DNA of 64,000 nt from Trametes villosa (Eukaryota; Basidiomycota; Agaricomycetes; Polyporales; Polyporaceae). The stretch lies in assembly GCA_002964805.2 (NCBI GenBank), contig PUDQ02000001.1:310001-374000 (forward strand). Direction: 5' to 3'. Of the stretch, positions 11,773 to 21,139 are shown piece by piece; position 1 is the stretch's first letter; every line of letters begins with the position of its first letter. The notes below the pieces were generated by a model. It had not been told where the DNA came from, did not search any database, and saw only the letters and a program-made list of their open reading frames with translations. A program made the translations under genes and the position numbers.

Positions 11773-12934
11773 TCACAACCTCGTCACCGACCACACCAAC
11801 GCATAAAACCTCGCCCCAGGCGCCACGCCCGGCATGTTCTCCCAATCCCTCCTCCTGGTCTCCGTCTCCTCCCGCAGCTCCGCCTCCACCCTCACCATGC
11901 CCGCCTCAAACACCCGCTCCTCCCACATCGCCTTCCAACTCGCCGGATTATGGCTGAACATTGGGTTGCCCTTACGGTGGGGAGGCACAACCTCGTAGCG
12001 GAAGCCTTTCTCGGGCCGCCCAACGTGCCAGCCGAGGATCATAGACCCTGGGAGGGGTGAGAGAAGTCCTGCGAGTGACCGCGCTAGTTCGAGCTGGTCG
12101 TCCTCGGAGAAGAGGTGGAAAAACGCGGAGGCGTGAATTGCGGATACGTGTCCGCGGAGCGGGTTGAGCGAGGTGAGCGTCGACAGTGCAGGGGCGGGGG
12201 TGTCGGGCGGTTTGGAGAATGGCGCGGCGGGCGCAAGATGCGCGGGGTCGAACGCGTCTCCTGCAACGAAGGGGACGGAGAAGGTGCTTGAAGACGAGTT
12301 GAAGAATTTGTGGCCCAGCTCCCAAAACTCTTCGAAAAACGAAGGTGCACAAGTCAATAATCCACCTTTCTCTCTGCCTGTTTCTGCACTCACCCGATCT
12401 CAGGTCTGAGGCAACGCAGTTGTCGACCGGATACCCATCGTACACGGCCTTCCTGATATCGTTCCCGACTGTGTTGTTCAAATTAACTCTCGCTCATAGT
12501 ATCGCTGAGCATGGCTCACAGCAGCACCCGATATCCAAGAAGATAGCCCGCTCGCAATCCTGTCCTAGCGCAAGAAGCTGGTTATATGCAGGCACTTGTG
12601 CCAGCTTCAACCTATGGGGCACGTAAAATTGTACGTCGGTATCGCATTGCACTAGTCTGATCGCTCACTTCAGAAATAGGAAACCGCGTATGCAAGGGTA
12701 TGGATAAATCTGCGGGCACCCCACGAAATCAGCACTTGTCGGCCAGAGTAAACTTTGGGAACGTACCGCATATGCTTCGCCTTGAACACGCAAGAGGTGT
12801 CGCTTGGTCTCCTCGTCATCCTGTATACCGGTTTGCGCCTTCATAAACCCGCTCGCAATGTCGTCTAACCCATACAGGCTCTGGTTGAGAGGAAGAGCTT
12901 GCGATACGGTTGCCTCATTCTGCGTCGTCGCCAT
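11773..12934 (-). CDS. SAM-dependent methyltransferase, array copy 1
   Basis: Exons 12934-12767, 12709-12669, 12611-12520, 12468-12394, 12329-11773 (310 aa). A class I SAM-binding fold is indicated by the glycine-containing motif I, IFLDIGCCFGNDIRKAV, spanning introns 3 and 4, then the acidic strand end NCVASDLRSEFWELGHK, FVAGDAFDP and HVSAIHASAFFHLF. The nearest characterised relatives I can recall are fungal meroterpenoid-pathway methyltransferases of the AusD/Trt5 kind, an inference from general motif layout. The substrate is unknown. This copy is the most diverged of the first four: it reads MFSHNPASWKAMWEERVFEA where the others read CHSPESW.ELWDGQVF, and has a Glu/Arg-rich insert near the C-terminus (LREETETRRRDWENM). 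No TATA box was seen upstream. It is the last gene of the array, convergent with SBA1. Confidence 0.85.
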
Positions 12935-13174
12935 ACTCGGGCGCGATATTAAGCTGGGGGCGCGACAAGATCATCACAAGCTGGTGGGTTCAAACATATA
13001 GCTCCCAGACGATCAATCCCTGACTTCACACAGATCCGCCGAGGCGTTTGTATCTTGTCCTAGCCAGCTCCGGCCGAGCGGTAGCAGTTATGCTTAACGG
13101 CATCCCAAACCTCGGGACTCGCATGCAAGTATACATAGCACCGGCGATACCCTGCAAAGCATACACAGGCCCCC

Positions 13175-14336
13175 TCAAAGCCGGGTCACCGACCAGACCA
13201 GCACATAGAACTTCGCACCCGGCACAACGCCCGGCGCGCCCTCCAGGTCCTTCCGCGGCGTCTCGTGCAAGAACGCGTCCACCTTCACGGTGCCCTTGCG
13301 AAAGACCTGCCCGTCCCACAGCTCCGCCCAGCTCTCCGGGCTGTGGCAGAACATCGGGGTGGTCTGGCGCTGGCTGTGGATGCCGACCTCGACGCGCAGG
13401 CCCTTCTCCTTCCGCCCGCCGTGCACGCCCATGATCATCGAGCCGGGCTCGGGAGAGAGGAGGCCGCCGAGTGCGCGCGCGAGGTAGAGCTGCTGCTCTT
13501 CGTCGAAGAGGTGAAAGAAGGCGGATGCGTGGATTGCGGATACGTGTCCGCGCAGCGGGTTGAGAGAAGTGAGCGTCGAGAGCTGCGGCGCTGGAGTCTC
13601 TGGCGGTGCGTAGAAGGGGGAGACCGGCTCGAGGTGCGCCGGGTTGAACGCATCCCCTGGGACGAAGGGTACCGGGAAGGTCTCTGGCGTAGACTTGAAT
13701 AACCGATGCCCTGCTTCCCAGAACTCTACGACCGTGGTAAGCAGTCAACTCGCAAGAATTATAACAGTCTCAGAATTTACCAGGATGCAAGTCGGAAGCT
13801 ACAACGTTCTCGAGGGGGTATCCGTCGTGCACGGCCTTCCTGACGTCGTTCCCAACTGCAAAGCGAGTCAAGCCACGCCCGACTACGAAGTGAACCTGTA
13901 GGGTCGCTTACAGCAGCATCCGATATCCAGGAAGATAGCACCCTTGCGCTCCTTTCTCAGTGCGAGGAGCTGCTTGTAAGCTGGGAGCCTTCCGAGCTTC
14001 AGACTGCGCAACACCCAGTCAGATTGTCGTGAGTCAAACCGTGCGATACCTTCCTGACCTCACGAATCCGAACTTTCGGATGCAGTTATACGGGTGGATC
14101 TACACGAAGGTACAATTAATGTTCGTGACAACATTCAAAGCCGTGAGCGAAGATGGACTTACTGCATACGCCTCGGCTTGTACGGCGACGACGTGTTTTC
14201 TAAGTTCCTCCGGATCTTGGATGCCTGTGGCCTCTTGCATGAACCGAAGGGATTCATCGTCGATTGAGTATAGGCTCTCGTCCAGAGCCCGCGGCACGCG
14301 CTGAGCTGTGCCAGGGCTATCATTGGCGTCTGTCAT
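13175..14336 (-). CDS. SAM-dependent methyltransferase, array copy 2
   Basis: Exons 14336-14163, 14099-14059, 14003-13912, 13855-13781, 13725-13175 (310 aa). The N-terminal block ALDESLYSIDDESLRFMQEA is shared with copies 3 and 4; it precedes the catalytic domain and ends each time at EAYA, where intron 1 falls. Motif I is IFLDIGCCFGNDVRKAV; downstream are VVASDLHPEFWEAGHRLF, FVPGDAFNP, ASAFFHLFDEEQQ, GSMIMGVHGG, MFCHSPESWAELWDGQVF and the terminal LVWSVTRL. The start was taken at the first ATG giving an N-terminus like copy 3 (MTDA). It lies 240 bp upstream of copy 1, so the two have independent promoters unless transcription reads through. Confidence 0.85.
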
Positions 14337-14635
14337 GAGTATGTGTGGAGTGGAGGTGAGGTCCTTGCAGGTTGACCTCGATGATACTAGCCAACACCTG
14401 TATATGAGGGATTTGGTGCTATGGGGACGGGCGCAATCGATCTCGGCTTCAGCGTCCGGCTTACGAAGGTGTATCTGCCAGACTCGTGGGCAACCAGGTG
14501 GTGAACTGCGGGCGGAAATGAGCCGCTCGAGAACCCCTCGATTAGGCCGTAACCGAAGTGCGAACCATGATAGCAATACTCCGGATGCGTAGCTACATAC
14601 CCGGACATACGCGAGCCGGCCAGGAGTCAACGATG

Positions 14636-15820
14636 TCAAAGCCTAGTAACAGACCAGACCAAAGCGTAGAACTTCGCTCCAGGGACGATACCCGTAGCGC
14701 CCTCCAAGTCCTTCCTCTTTGTCTCGTGCAAGAACGCCTCCACTTTCACCGTCCCCTTCCTGAAGACCTGCCCGTCCCACAACTCCGTCCAACTCTCCGG
14801 ACTGTGGCAGAACATGGGCTCGTCCTTGTAGATGTTGTGTAGGCTCGTACCCGTCTCGTGGCGCAGGCCCTTCTCCTGCCGTCCGCCGTGCGCGCCGAGA
14901 ATCGTGGACCCCGGATCCGGGGAGAGAAGGCCTGCGAGCGCGCGGGCGATGTGGAGCTGTTTCTCCTCGTCGAAGAGGTGGAAGAAAGCGGAGGCGTGGA
15001 TGGCGGAGACATGTCCACGGAGTGGGTTCAAGGAGGTGAGGGTTTGGAGGTTGGGCACCGGGGTGTCGGACGGAGAGTAGAAGGGCGGGGTGACTTCGAG
15101 GTGCGCGGGGTTGAAAGCATCACCCGCGACGAAGGGTACCGGGAACGTGTCTGGTGTGGACTTGAACAGCTTATGTCCGGCCTCCCAAAACTCTGGAGGG
15201 CGACGTCAGAGGAACAACGCTGTGAGAGTAGCCATCCACACACTCACCGGCGTGCAAATCAGACGCCACAATGTTTTCGACGTGGTACCCGTCATGTACG
15301 GCCTTCCTGACGTCGTTGCCAACTGCGAGCGTGATGCTGGTGTCAGTGCACGTCTACGCCCCGGACTCCGTCGATAAACTCACAGCAGCACCCGATGTCT
15401 AGGAGTATAGCCCCCTTGCGCTCCTTCCCGAGCGTCAGGAGCTGCTTGTATGCCGGCAACCGTCCCAGCTTCAAACTGTCAGAGCAGGAACATAGTACCC
15501 ACGTCAGTCGGTGAGTTGCTGTGCGTCCTCGGACTCACTTGATGAATGAGAATTTGCGAATACAACCGTACGGGAAGATCTGTGGAACGTTACGATGCCC
15601 AGTGTAAGTGGATTGTCCGAGGCGTCGAGTTCTTCGTCGGAGTTATACCCACCGCATATGCGTCAGCCTGGGCAGAGATAATATGCCTTTTGAGGTCTTC
15701 TGGGTCGGTGATACCGGTCTGTACCTGCATGAACTGGAGCGCCGCATCGTCAATGGAGTACAAACTCTCGTCTAGAGGCCGTGGGGCAGGCTTGGAGCTA
15801 TCAAGGGTGGCGTCAGTCAT
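14636..15820 (-). CDS. SAM-dependent methyltransferase, array copy 3
   Basis: Exons 15820-15653, 15579-15539, 15475-15384, 15322-15248, 15192-14636 (310 aa). The closest sister by eye is copy 2: both start MTDA, both have KERKGAI followed by LDIGCCFGNDVRKAVHDGY, and share FLHETKRKDLEGA-like C-terminal sequence. A short insert (SLHNIYKDEPMF) replaces the corresponding loop of copy 2, in the segment before the CHSPESW motif where all copies differ most; that loop is a good candidate for a substrate-contact region (inference). A TATA-like CTATAAAG is present about 70 bp upstream of the start. Confidence 0.86.
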
Positions 15821-15886
15821 GAGTGCTGGGGGAGCTCAGATGATATGCGTCTGCGAGTGTAGCATCAGGTTGCTCATAGCTGCTGT

Positions 15887-15894
15887 CTTTATAG
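15887..15894 (-). promoter_or_regulatory. TATA-like box of methyltransferase copy 3
   Basis: CTATAAAG on the minus strand, about 70 bp before the ATG, at a position comparable to boxes upstream of copies 4, 5 and 6. Confidence 0.55.
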
Positions 15895-16199
15895 TGAGCC
15901 GGCTATAATACACTTGGTCTGCCATACCTACATCGACCTTAGGGTCCGGTACGCCAACCGGCTACCTGAGCGGATTACTCCCGGACGCGCTCACTGCGGA
16001 TGCAGTATACGAAAGGTCACAAGACCATGCTATAAATGCGCATATACGAGGTCCGACTAGGCCGAACATGCCTGGAGTGCTATATTCTGTATAAGGGACT
16101 TCTACTCCGAAGCGATTCAGTACATCGTTCGCAACACTCAGACGAACGGACAGACCTTACATCCCAATCGCACAATCACGATGAATTCCCCCTCGCAGC

Positions 16200-17405
16200 T
16201 TACAACCGCGTCACCGACCAGACCAGCAAATAGAACTTCGTGCCAGCGGGAATGTTCGCCCCCTCGAGGTCGTTGCGTTTCGTCTCGAGGAGAGTGGCGT
16301 CCACCTTGACCGTTCCCTTCTTGAAGACCTGGCCGTCCCAGAGCTCCTCCCAGCTTTCCGGGCAGTGACAGAACATCGGGAATTCCCTGACCGAACTTGA
16401 GATCACGCCTGCCAAGTTTCGAATCCCCATCTGCGGTAGCCCGCCGTGTGAGCCGAGGATCATCGAGCCCGGTTCCGGGGAGAGGAGACTCGCGAGCGCC
16501 TTGGCGAGCTCGAGCTGGCGCTCTTGAGTAAAGAGGTGGAAGAACGCGGACGCGTGGACGGCGGAGACGTGTCCACGGAGCGGGTTCAGGGACGCGAGAT
16601 CCTGAAGGGCGGGAACCGGCGTGTCGGGAGGCGAGTAGAAGGGCGGGACGGGCTCGAGGTGCTTCGGGTCGAAGACGTCACCCGCAATGAAGGGAACCGG
16701 GAAGGTCTCCGGAGTGGAGCGGAAGAGCTTGTGGCCCAAGTCCCAGAACTCTGGATGCGCGTTCGTATTAGTGGGACAACCGACCCATCGGGCAAACTAA
16801 TGCATACCTGGGTGTAGGTCGGAAGCGACGCAGTTCTGCACAGGAAATCCGTCATAGACAGCCTTCCTGACATCGTTGCCGACTGTGAGGCTGGAGTTCA
16901 GTTGATTTTGACGGCGAGGTGGTGCTATGTAGCTTACAGCAGCATCCTATATCCAGGAGAATGGCACTCTGGCGTTGCTTCCCGAGTGCCAGGGGAGCCT
17001 GGTAAGCCGGAAGCCGTCCGAGCTTTAGGCTAAGTGGGGTACTGATTATTCGAAAGCACAAGCGAATGAACAAGAAATGTACTCGCCTAACGAAGGAAAA
17101 TCGGCGAATACAAGGATAAGGATGGATCTGGAAGACCAAGGTCAGTCATTCAACCATGTCGAAGGCAATGCTGCTCAAAGCCGTAGACGACGCACAGCGT
17201 ATGCTTCCTCCTGTACAGCTAGAATGTGCTTCTTGAGCTCACCCCGGTCCTGAATACCCGTCTGAGCCGTGAAGAACTCAAGCGCTTCGTTGTCTGAGTC
17301 GACGGGGTACAGGCGTTCGTCTAGCGGCCGCGGTGCGGATGGTTTGGGAGGAGCTCCGGTCTCCTGCACTGGAGCGTCGCTTGCCGTGGTGGGGTTTCCG
17401 CTCAT
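16200..17405 (-). CDS. SAM-dependent methyltransferase, array copy 4
   Basis: Exons 17405-17196, 17127-17087, 17029-16938, 16882-16808, 16750-16200 (322 aa). The N-terminus is longer than in copies 1-3 (MSGNPTTASDAPVQETGAPP) before the common block PRPLDERLYPVDSDNEALEF; an in-frame ATG ten codons further upstream is possible. Motif I reads ILLDIGCCFGNDVRKAV. Exon 2 ends TTCGTTAG and is followed by GCGAGT, so intron 2 appears to be GC-AG rather than GT-AG; the exon keeps the 41 nt length found in every other copy, which supports this splice. A TATATAT run lies about 60 bp upstream. The variable loop before the conserved CHCPESWEELWDGQVF motif is unlike that of copies 2 and 3. Confidence 0.84.
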
Positions 17406-18118
17406 ATCGAAGTGTGTCTCTGAGACGATGGTCATTTCGAATCAGCTGTGGGATCGGCGGTATATATGTCTCTGGAACGTGTCATCAGCCTCCCCGGTGA
17501 ATGTTCAAGAATAGCTCCTGTTCACGAAGTGACTTACTGATAGCGACACCCCATGATAGAATCTATAGCACCCACGTTGTTGTGCTTCTCGATGGGGAGG
17601 CCATAATTGTACGACTCTTCGTTGGTAGCCGGCTCCCGTCCATTTGTCGGACCAGAATGCCGATGGGATTTGCACGGCTGCGACGTCGAGAACAAGCAAG
17701 AGACCGTCACATGCGCTGCGTATGAGAGTTGAGCTTCTGACATTGGCTCACGTCTGCACTAGACCGCTATGAGAGAACGACGATATCTCGCCTCTGTCCT
17801 GCCAGTGGTACTAGATGTAGGTGCTGCACCATACCGCGAGGCCGGTGTGCGTATGGTATAGCAGTCGGAGCCTGAACGCTGACAAGAGATTTTGCACTCC
17901 GACATTTATTTCGAGACACAAAGCTATCCCCCGTATCGAGACTCCGATATACAGCCTCATACTTACAGCTTGCTGAACGCCATGACCTTCATGACGACGA
18001 ACTCGGTGTTGCTTCAAGTTACTTCTGATCCATCCCAGTTGCAAGGTGCCGTGAACGATGTACGTTCTAAGAGGCCCCAACCACGCGCATTTGTTGCCGG
18101 GAGACGTATATACGTCGC
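17406..18118. other. Spacer between array copies 4 and 5
   Basis: At 713 bp this is the largest gap in the array and lies between the two subgroups. No intact gene. A frame around 17534-17640 (minus) ending EKHNNVGAIDSIMGCR faintly resembles the exon 3 pattern GKER.GAILLDIGCC; it may be a decayed seventh copy or coincidence. Confidence 0.4.
17461..17467 (-). promoter_or_regulatory. TATA-like box of methyltransferase copy 4
   Basis: TATATAT about 60 bp upstream of the chosen start codon. Confidence 0.5.
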
Positions 18119-19318
18119 TTAAAGCCTCGTAATACACCACTCCAAGAAGTAGACCATTTCGTCCCCCAGACCAACCGGCAGCTCGACCAGGTTCGTCTCC
18201 ACTTTCACCGTACCCTTTCTGAACACCTGTCCGTCCCACAGTTCCGCCCAGCTTTCCGGCGAGTGGCAAAACATTGTCATGCTCCCACTCGCGCCGCCTG
18301 CGCCCTCGGTCCAAAACCCCTTCTGGGGCGCACCTCTCTGGCATCCGATGAGCATCGAGCCTGGTAGGGGGCTGAGGAGGCCTGCCATCGCGCGCGCAAG
18401 GTGTGCCTGCGGCTCCTCGTTGAAGAGGTGGAAGAACGCGAAAGCGTGTACGGCGGCGACATGGCCATGCAGCGGATTCAGCGACGTCAGAGTCGCGAGC
18501 TCCGGGGCCAGTTCGGGTTTCGTGTCATAAACCGGGGGAACCACCGCGAGTAACGCCGGGTCGAATGCATCGCCGGGCAGAAACTTCGCAGGGAAAGACT
18601 CTGGGGTTGAGCGGAACAGCTTGTGCCCCAACGCCCAGAACTCTGCAACAATGAACCAGCGTTATAGGAGATTTCCGTGTAGCCCAATTGGCCCGCACCT
18701 CCATGAAGATCGGACGTGACGATCTGTTTGGCCGGGAAACCATCCGCAACGGCACTACGCACATCGTTTCCAACTGATACAGGTAGGAGTCACCTCTGGT
18801 CAGCCGCATCCATCCAGCGCTGACGCTAAAACAACACTTACAGCAACAGCCGATGTCAACGAGGATGGCGCCCTCACGCTCCTTCCCGAGCTTGATCAAC
18901 TGGTCGTATCCCGGCAAGCGAGCGAGCCTCAATCTATGGGTAGGATATCACCAGCGTGGATGCGCTTGTTAGTATCAGATGAGTTCAACAAAAGCTTCTA
19001 GATTCTGACCCAATGAAAGCAAAGCGACGAATACACGGGAAAGGGAAGACCTACGCCAATAGCATACACAACGTCAATCTCGGGACAAGCGGTTCTTAAG
19101 AAAGCTGGTCTTACATCGTACGCCTCCTTCGTGATGGAGATGATATGTTGCTTGAGCTCGTCTTCGTCCTCGATCCCCGTCTGCGCTTTTATGAACGCAA
19201 GTTCCTCTCCCTCCAAAGAGTACAGCTGCTCATCGAAGGGAATGATCTTCGCAAGCGCCTCCGCCGTTGACTGCCAGTCCGGTATCGTCTGGTCAGCGGT
19301 GCTAGGGTTTGTCGGCAT
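18119..19318 (-). CDS. SAM-dependent methyltransferase, array copy 5
   Basis: Exons 19318-19115, 19050-19010, 18933-18842, 18773-18699, 18642-18119 (311 aa). First member of the second subgroup: N-terminal block IPFDEQLYSLEGEELAFIKA, exon 2 opens VFPFPCIRRFAFIG, motif I is ILVDIGCCFGNDVRSAV. The catalytic core continues with IVTSDLHGEFWALGHKLF, FLPGDAFDPALLAVVPPVYD, HAFAFFHLFNEE, IGCQRGAPQKGFWTEG and the C-terminus FLEWCITRL, where the other copies end SVTRL. Exon 5 is 524 nt, shorter than in copies 1-4, because the loop before the MFCHSPESW motif and the C-terminal segment are reduced. The start MPTNPST is preceded at about 85 bp by a TATAAA box. Confidence 0.85.
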
Positions 19319-19977
19319 AATGCAGTGCTCGACGTGGGGCCTTGGAATTCGGGTAGTGTGCCGGGGGTTCGCCGAGCTTGACCCTCCAGTTGCTGCCCTC
19401 TTTATACGATACTCGTCGCAAAGATTTGGCCTCGAACCTGCGTAGTCTGTCAATCACGCACCGCTGTCACATCCGGGAATTCGAAGGTGCCTTTATCCAT
19501 ACTTATCAGCTCGTTTGTCTCATCGTGGCTAGCGAGGCTGTTAGCGTGCGCCAGAAGGCAACCGGGTTCGGGCCCTGTGAGATACCATTTATCGCGGTAC
19601 GCGGGTCTTCGTCAACCAAGTACGCCGACGTTTCCTCTACCGGCCGCGCTCGCCCGGCTGACTCCACAGCCAGGTCGGACGAAAGCTCCGCGCGTGTGCG
19701 TATGTGCTGTCCCTTTCACAGGAAAAAGTCTCGCCGTATACGCAAACGTTCACGGTCTTCAAAACTGCCCGTGGCTCTAGGTTAAGTACATTTCTCTAGC
19801 ACACACAAAGCAATCGGGTATGACTGAACACTTGACTACCAGTACTGGTGCGTTATACGGCACATAGGTATCGCACTGCCCAACGTACGGAAGGTGTTGA
19901 AACCCTCTCCCCAGCTGGCAACCTACGCAACACTCGAGTATCGAGTTCGCCACCCGCGCCTCCCCAACAGTCGCCTC
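19319..19977. other. Spacer between array copies 5 and 6
   Basis: 659 bp. Apart from the TATA box of copy 5 nothing was recognised. Confidence 0.45.
19401..19406 (-). promoter_or_regulatory. TATA box of methyltransferase copy 5
   Basis: TATAAA on the minus strand about 85 bp upstream of the start codon. Confidence 0.55.
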
Positions 19978-21139
19978 TCAGAGCCTGGTCACGCTCCACT
20001 GCAAGAAGTAAATAGTCCTGCCCGGTAAGAGCTTCATCCGCGTCTCGACCTTGACCGAGCCCTTCTTGAACACCTCCCCGTCCCACAGCGCCATCCAGCT
20101 CTCGGGCGAATGGCAAAACATCGTCAGCTTCCCGCTCGTACCGCCGATGTCGTTGCTGACGGCCTCCGTCCAGAAGCCCTTCTCCGGCGCGCCGCCGTGG
20201 CTCCCGATGATCATCGAGCCGGGGAGCGGGCTGAGGAGCCCTGCGAGGGCGCGCGCGAGCTGCGTCTGCTTTTCCTCGTCGAACAGGTGGAAGAACGAGG
20301 AGGCGTGGATGGCCGCGACGCGCCCGTGCAGCTCGTTCAGCGATGTGAGGTTGGCGAGGTCGGGGATCGGCTCCTGTTGTGCGTCGTAAACGGGAGGAAC
20401 CACGGTGAGCAGCGCAGGGTCGAAGGCGTCGCCAGCTATAAACTTCGCCGGGAAGGACTCCGGCATGGAACGGTAGAGCTTGTGGCCCAGTGGCCAGTAG
20501 TCTAAGGCCGGTAGTCGTCAGAGAGGCTTCCCGCTTGAAGGGTTTCGTAAGATGCTTACCTCCGTAGAGATCGGATGCCACAATTTGCTTGACGGGGAAG
20601 CCATCCGCAGCGGCGTTGCGGACATCGTTCCCAACTATGCCGAGGAACAAAAGTCAGCTAATGCCGCTGTACCCGATGACTCGGCGAAATGTAACGCACA
20701 ACAGCAGCCTATGTCGAGGAGCACGGCGCCCTCGCGCTCCTTTCCCAGTTTGAGCAACTGCTCATACCCGGGCAGGCGGGAAAGCTTAAACCTGCGGGCA
20801 TGATGTTAGTGCGCCAGGTGATCTCCGAGCCCATGCTGCCCTACTTTATGAACGCGTAGCGGCGAATACACGGGTACGGGAAGACCTAAACCAACAGATG
20901 TCAGCCCTTCGAATCGTATATAGTGAGGCATTACGAGGAGAACCTACAGCGTACGCCTCCCTCGTCACGGAGATAATGTGCTTCTTGAGCTCATCTTCGT
21001 CCTCTATCCCGGTCTGCGCCTTCATGAAGGCGAGCTCCTCGCCCTCCAGAGAATACAGGCTCTCGTCGAAGGGGAACACCTTCGAAATCGCCTCCGCCGA
21101 CAGGTCATGGGGCACAGACGAGGGAGGAGCTGTGGACAT
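19978..21139 (-). CDS. SAM-dependent methyltransferase, array copy 6
   Basis: Exons 21139-20948, 20885-20845, 20791-20700, 20634-20560, 20501-19978 (307 aa). Sister of copy 5: VFPFDESLYSLEGEELAFMK, VFPYPCIRRYAFIK, motif I VLLDIGCCFGNDVRNAA, and FIAGDAFDPALLTVVPPVYD. It differs from all other copies at the start of exon 5, reading GDYWPLGHKLY instead of an EFW motif, and in ELHGRVAAIHASSFFHLFDE. The C-terminus is FLQWSVTRL. A TATAAA box lies about 92 bp upstream. It is the promoter-proximal end gene of the array and borders a 2.9 kb gene desert. Confidence 0.85.

Larger units (their letters stand above)
11773..21139 (-). repeat. Tandem array of six methyltransferase genes
   Basis: Six paralogous genes in one orientation. 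In every copy exon 2 is 41 nt, exon 3 is 92 nt and exon 4 is 75 nt, with identical intron phases; exon 5 is 557, 551, 557, 551, 524 and 524 nt from copy 1 to copy 6. All six frames are intact. Spacers are 240-713 bp. Copies 1-4 resemble one another most and copies 5-6 form a second pair. Confidence 0.9.

Noticed and set aside
19400..19450. tRNA-like B-box string (GGTTCGAGGCC on the minus strand)
   Set aside because: No A box or acceptor-stem pairing at the right distance; it lies in the promoter region of methyltransferase copy 5.
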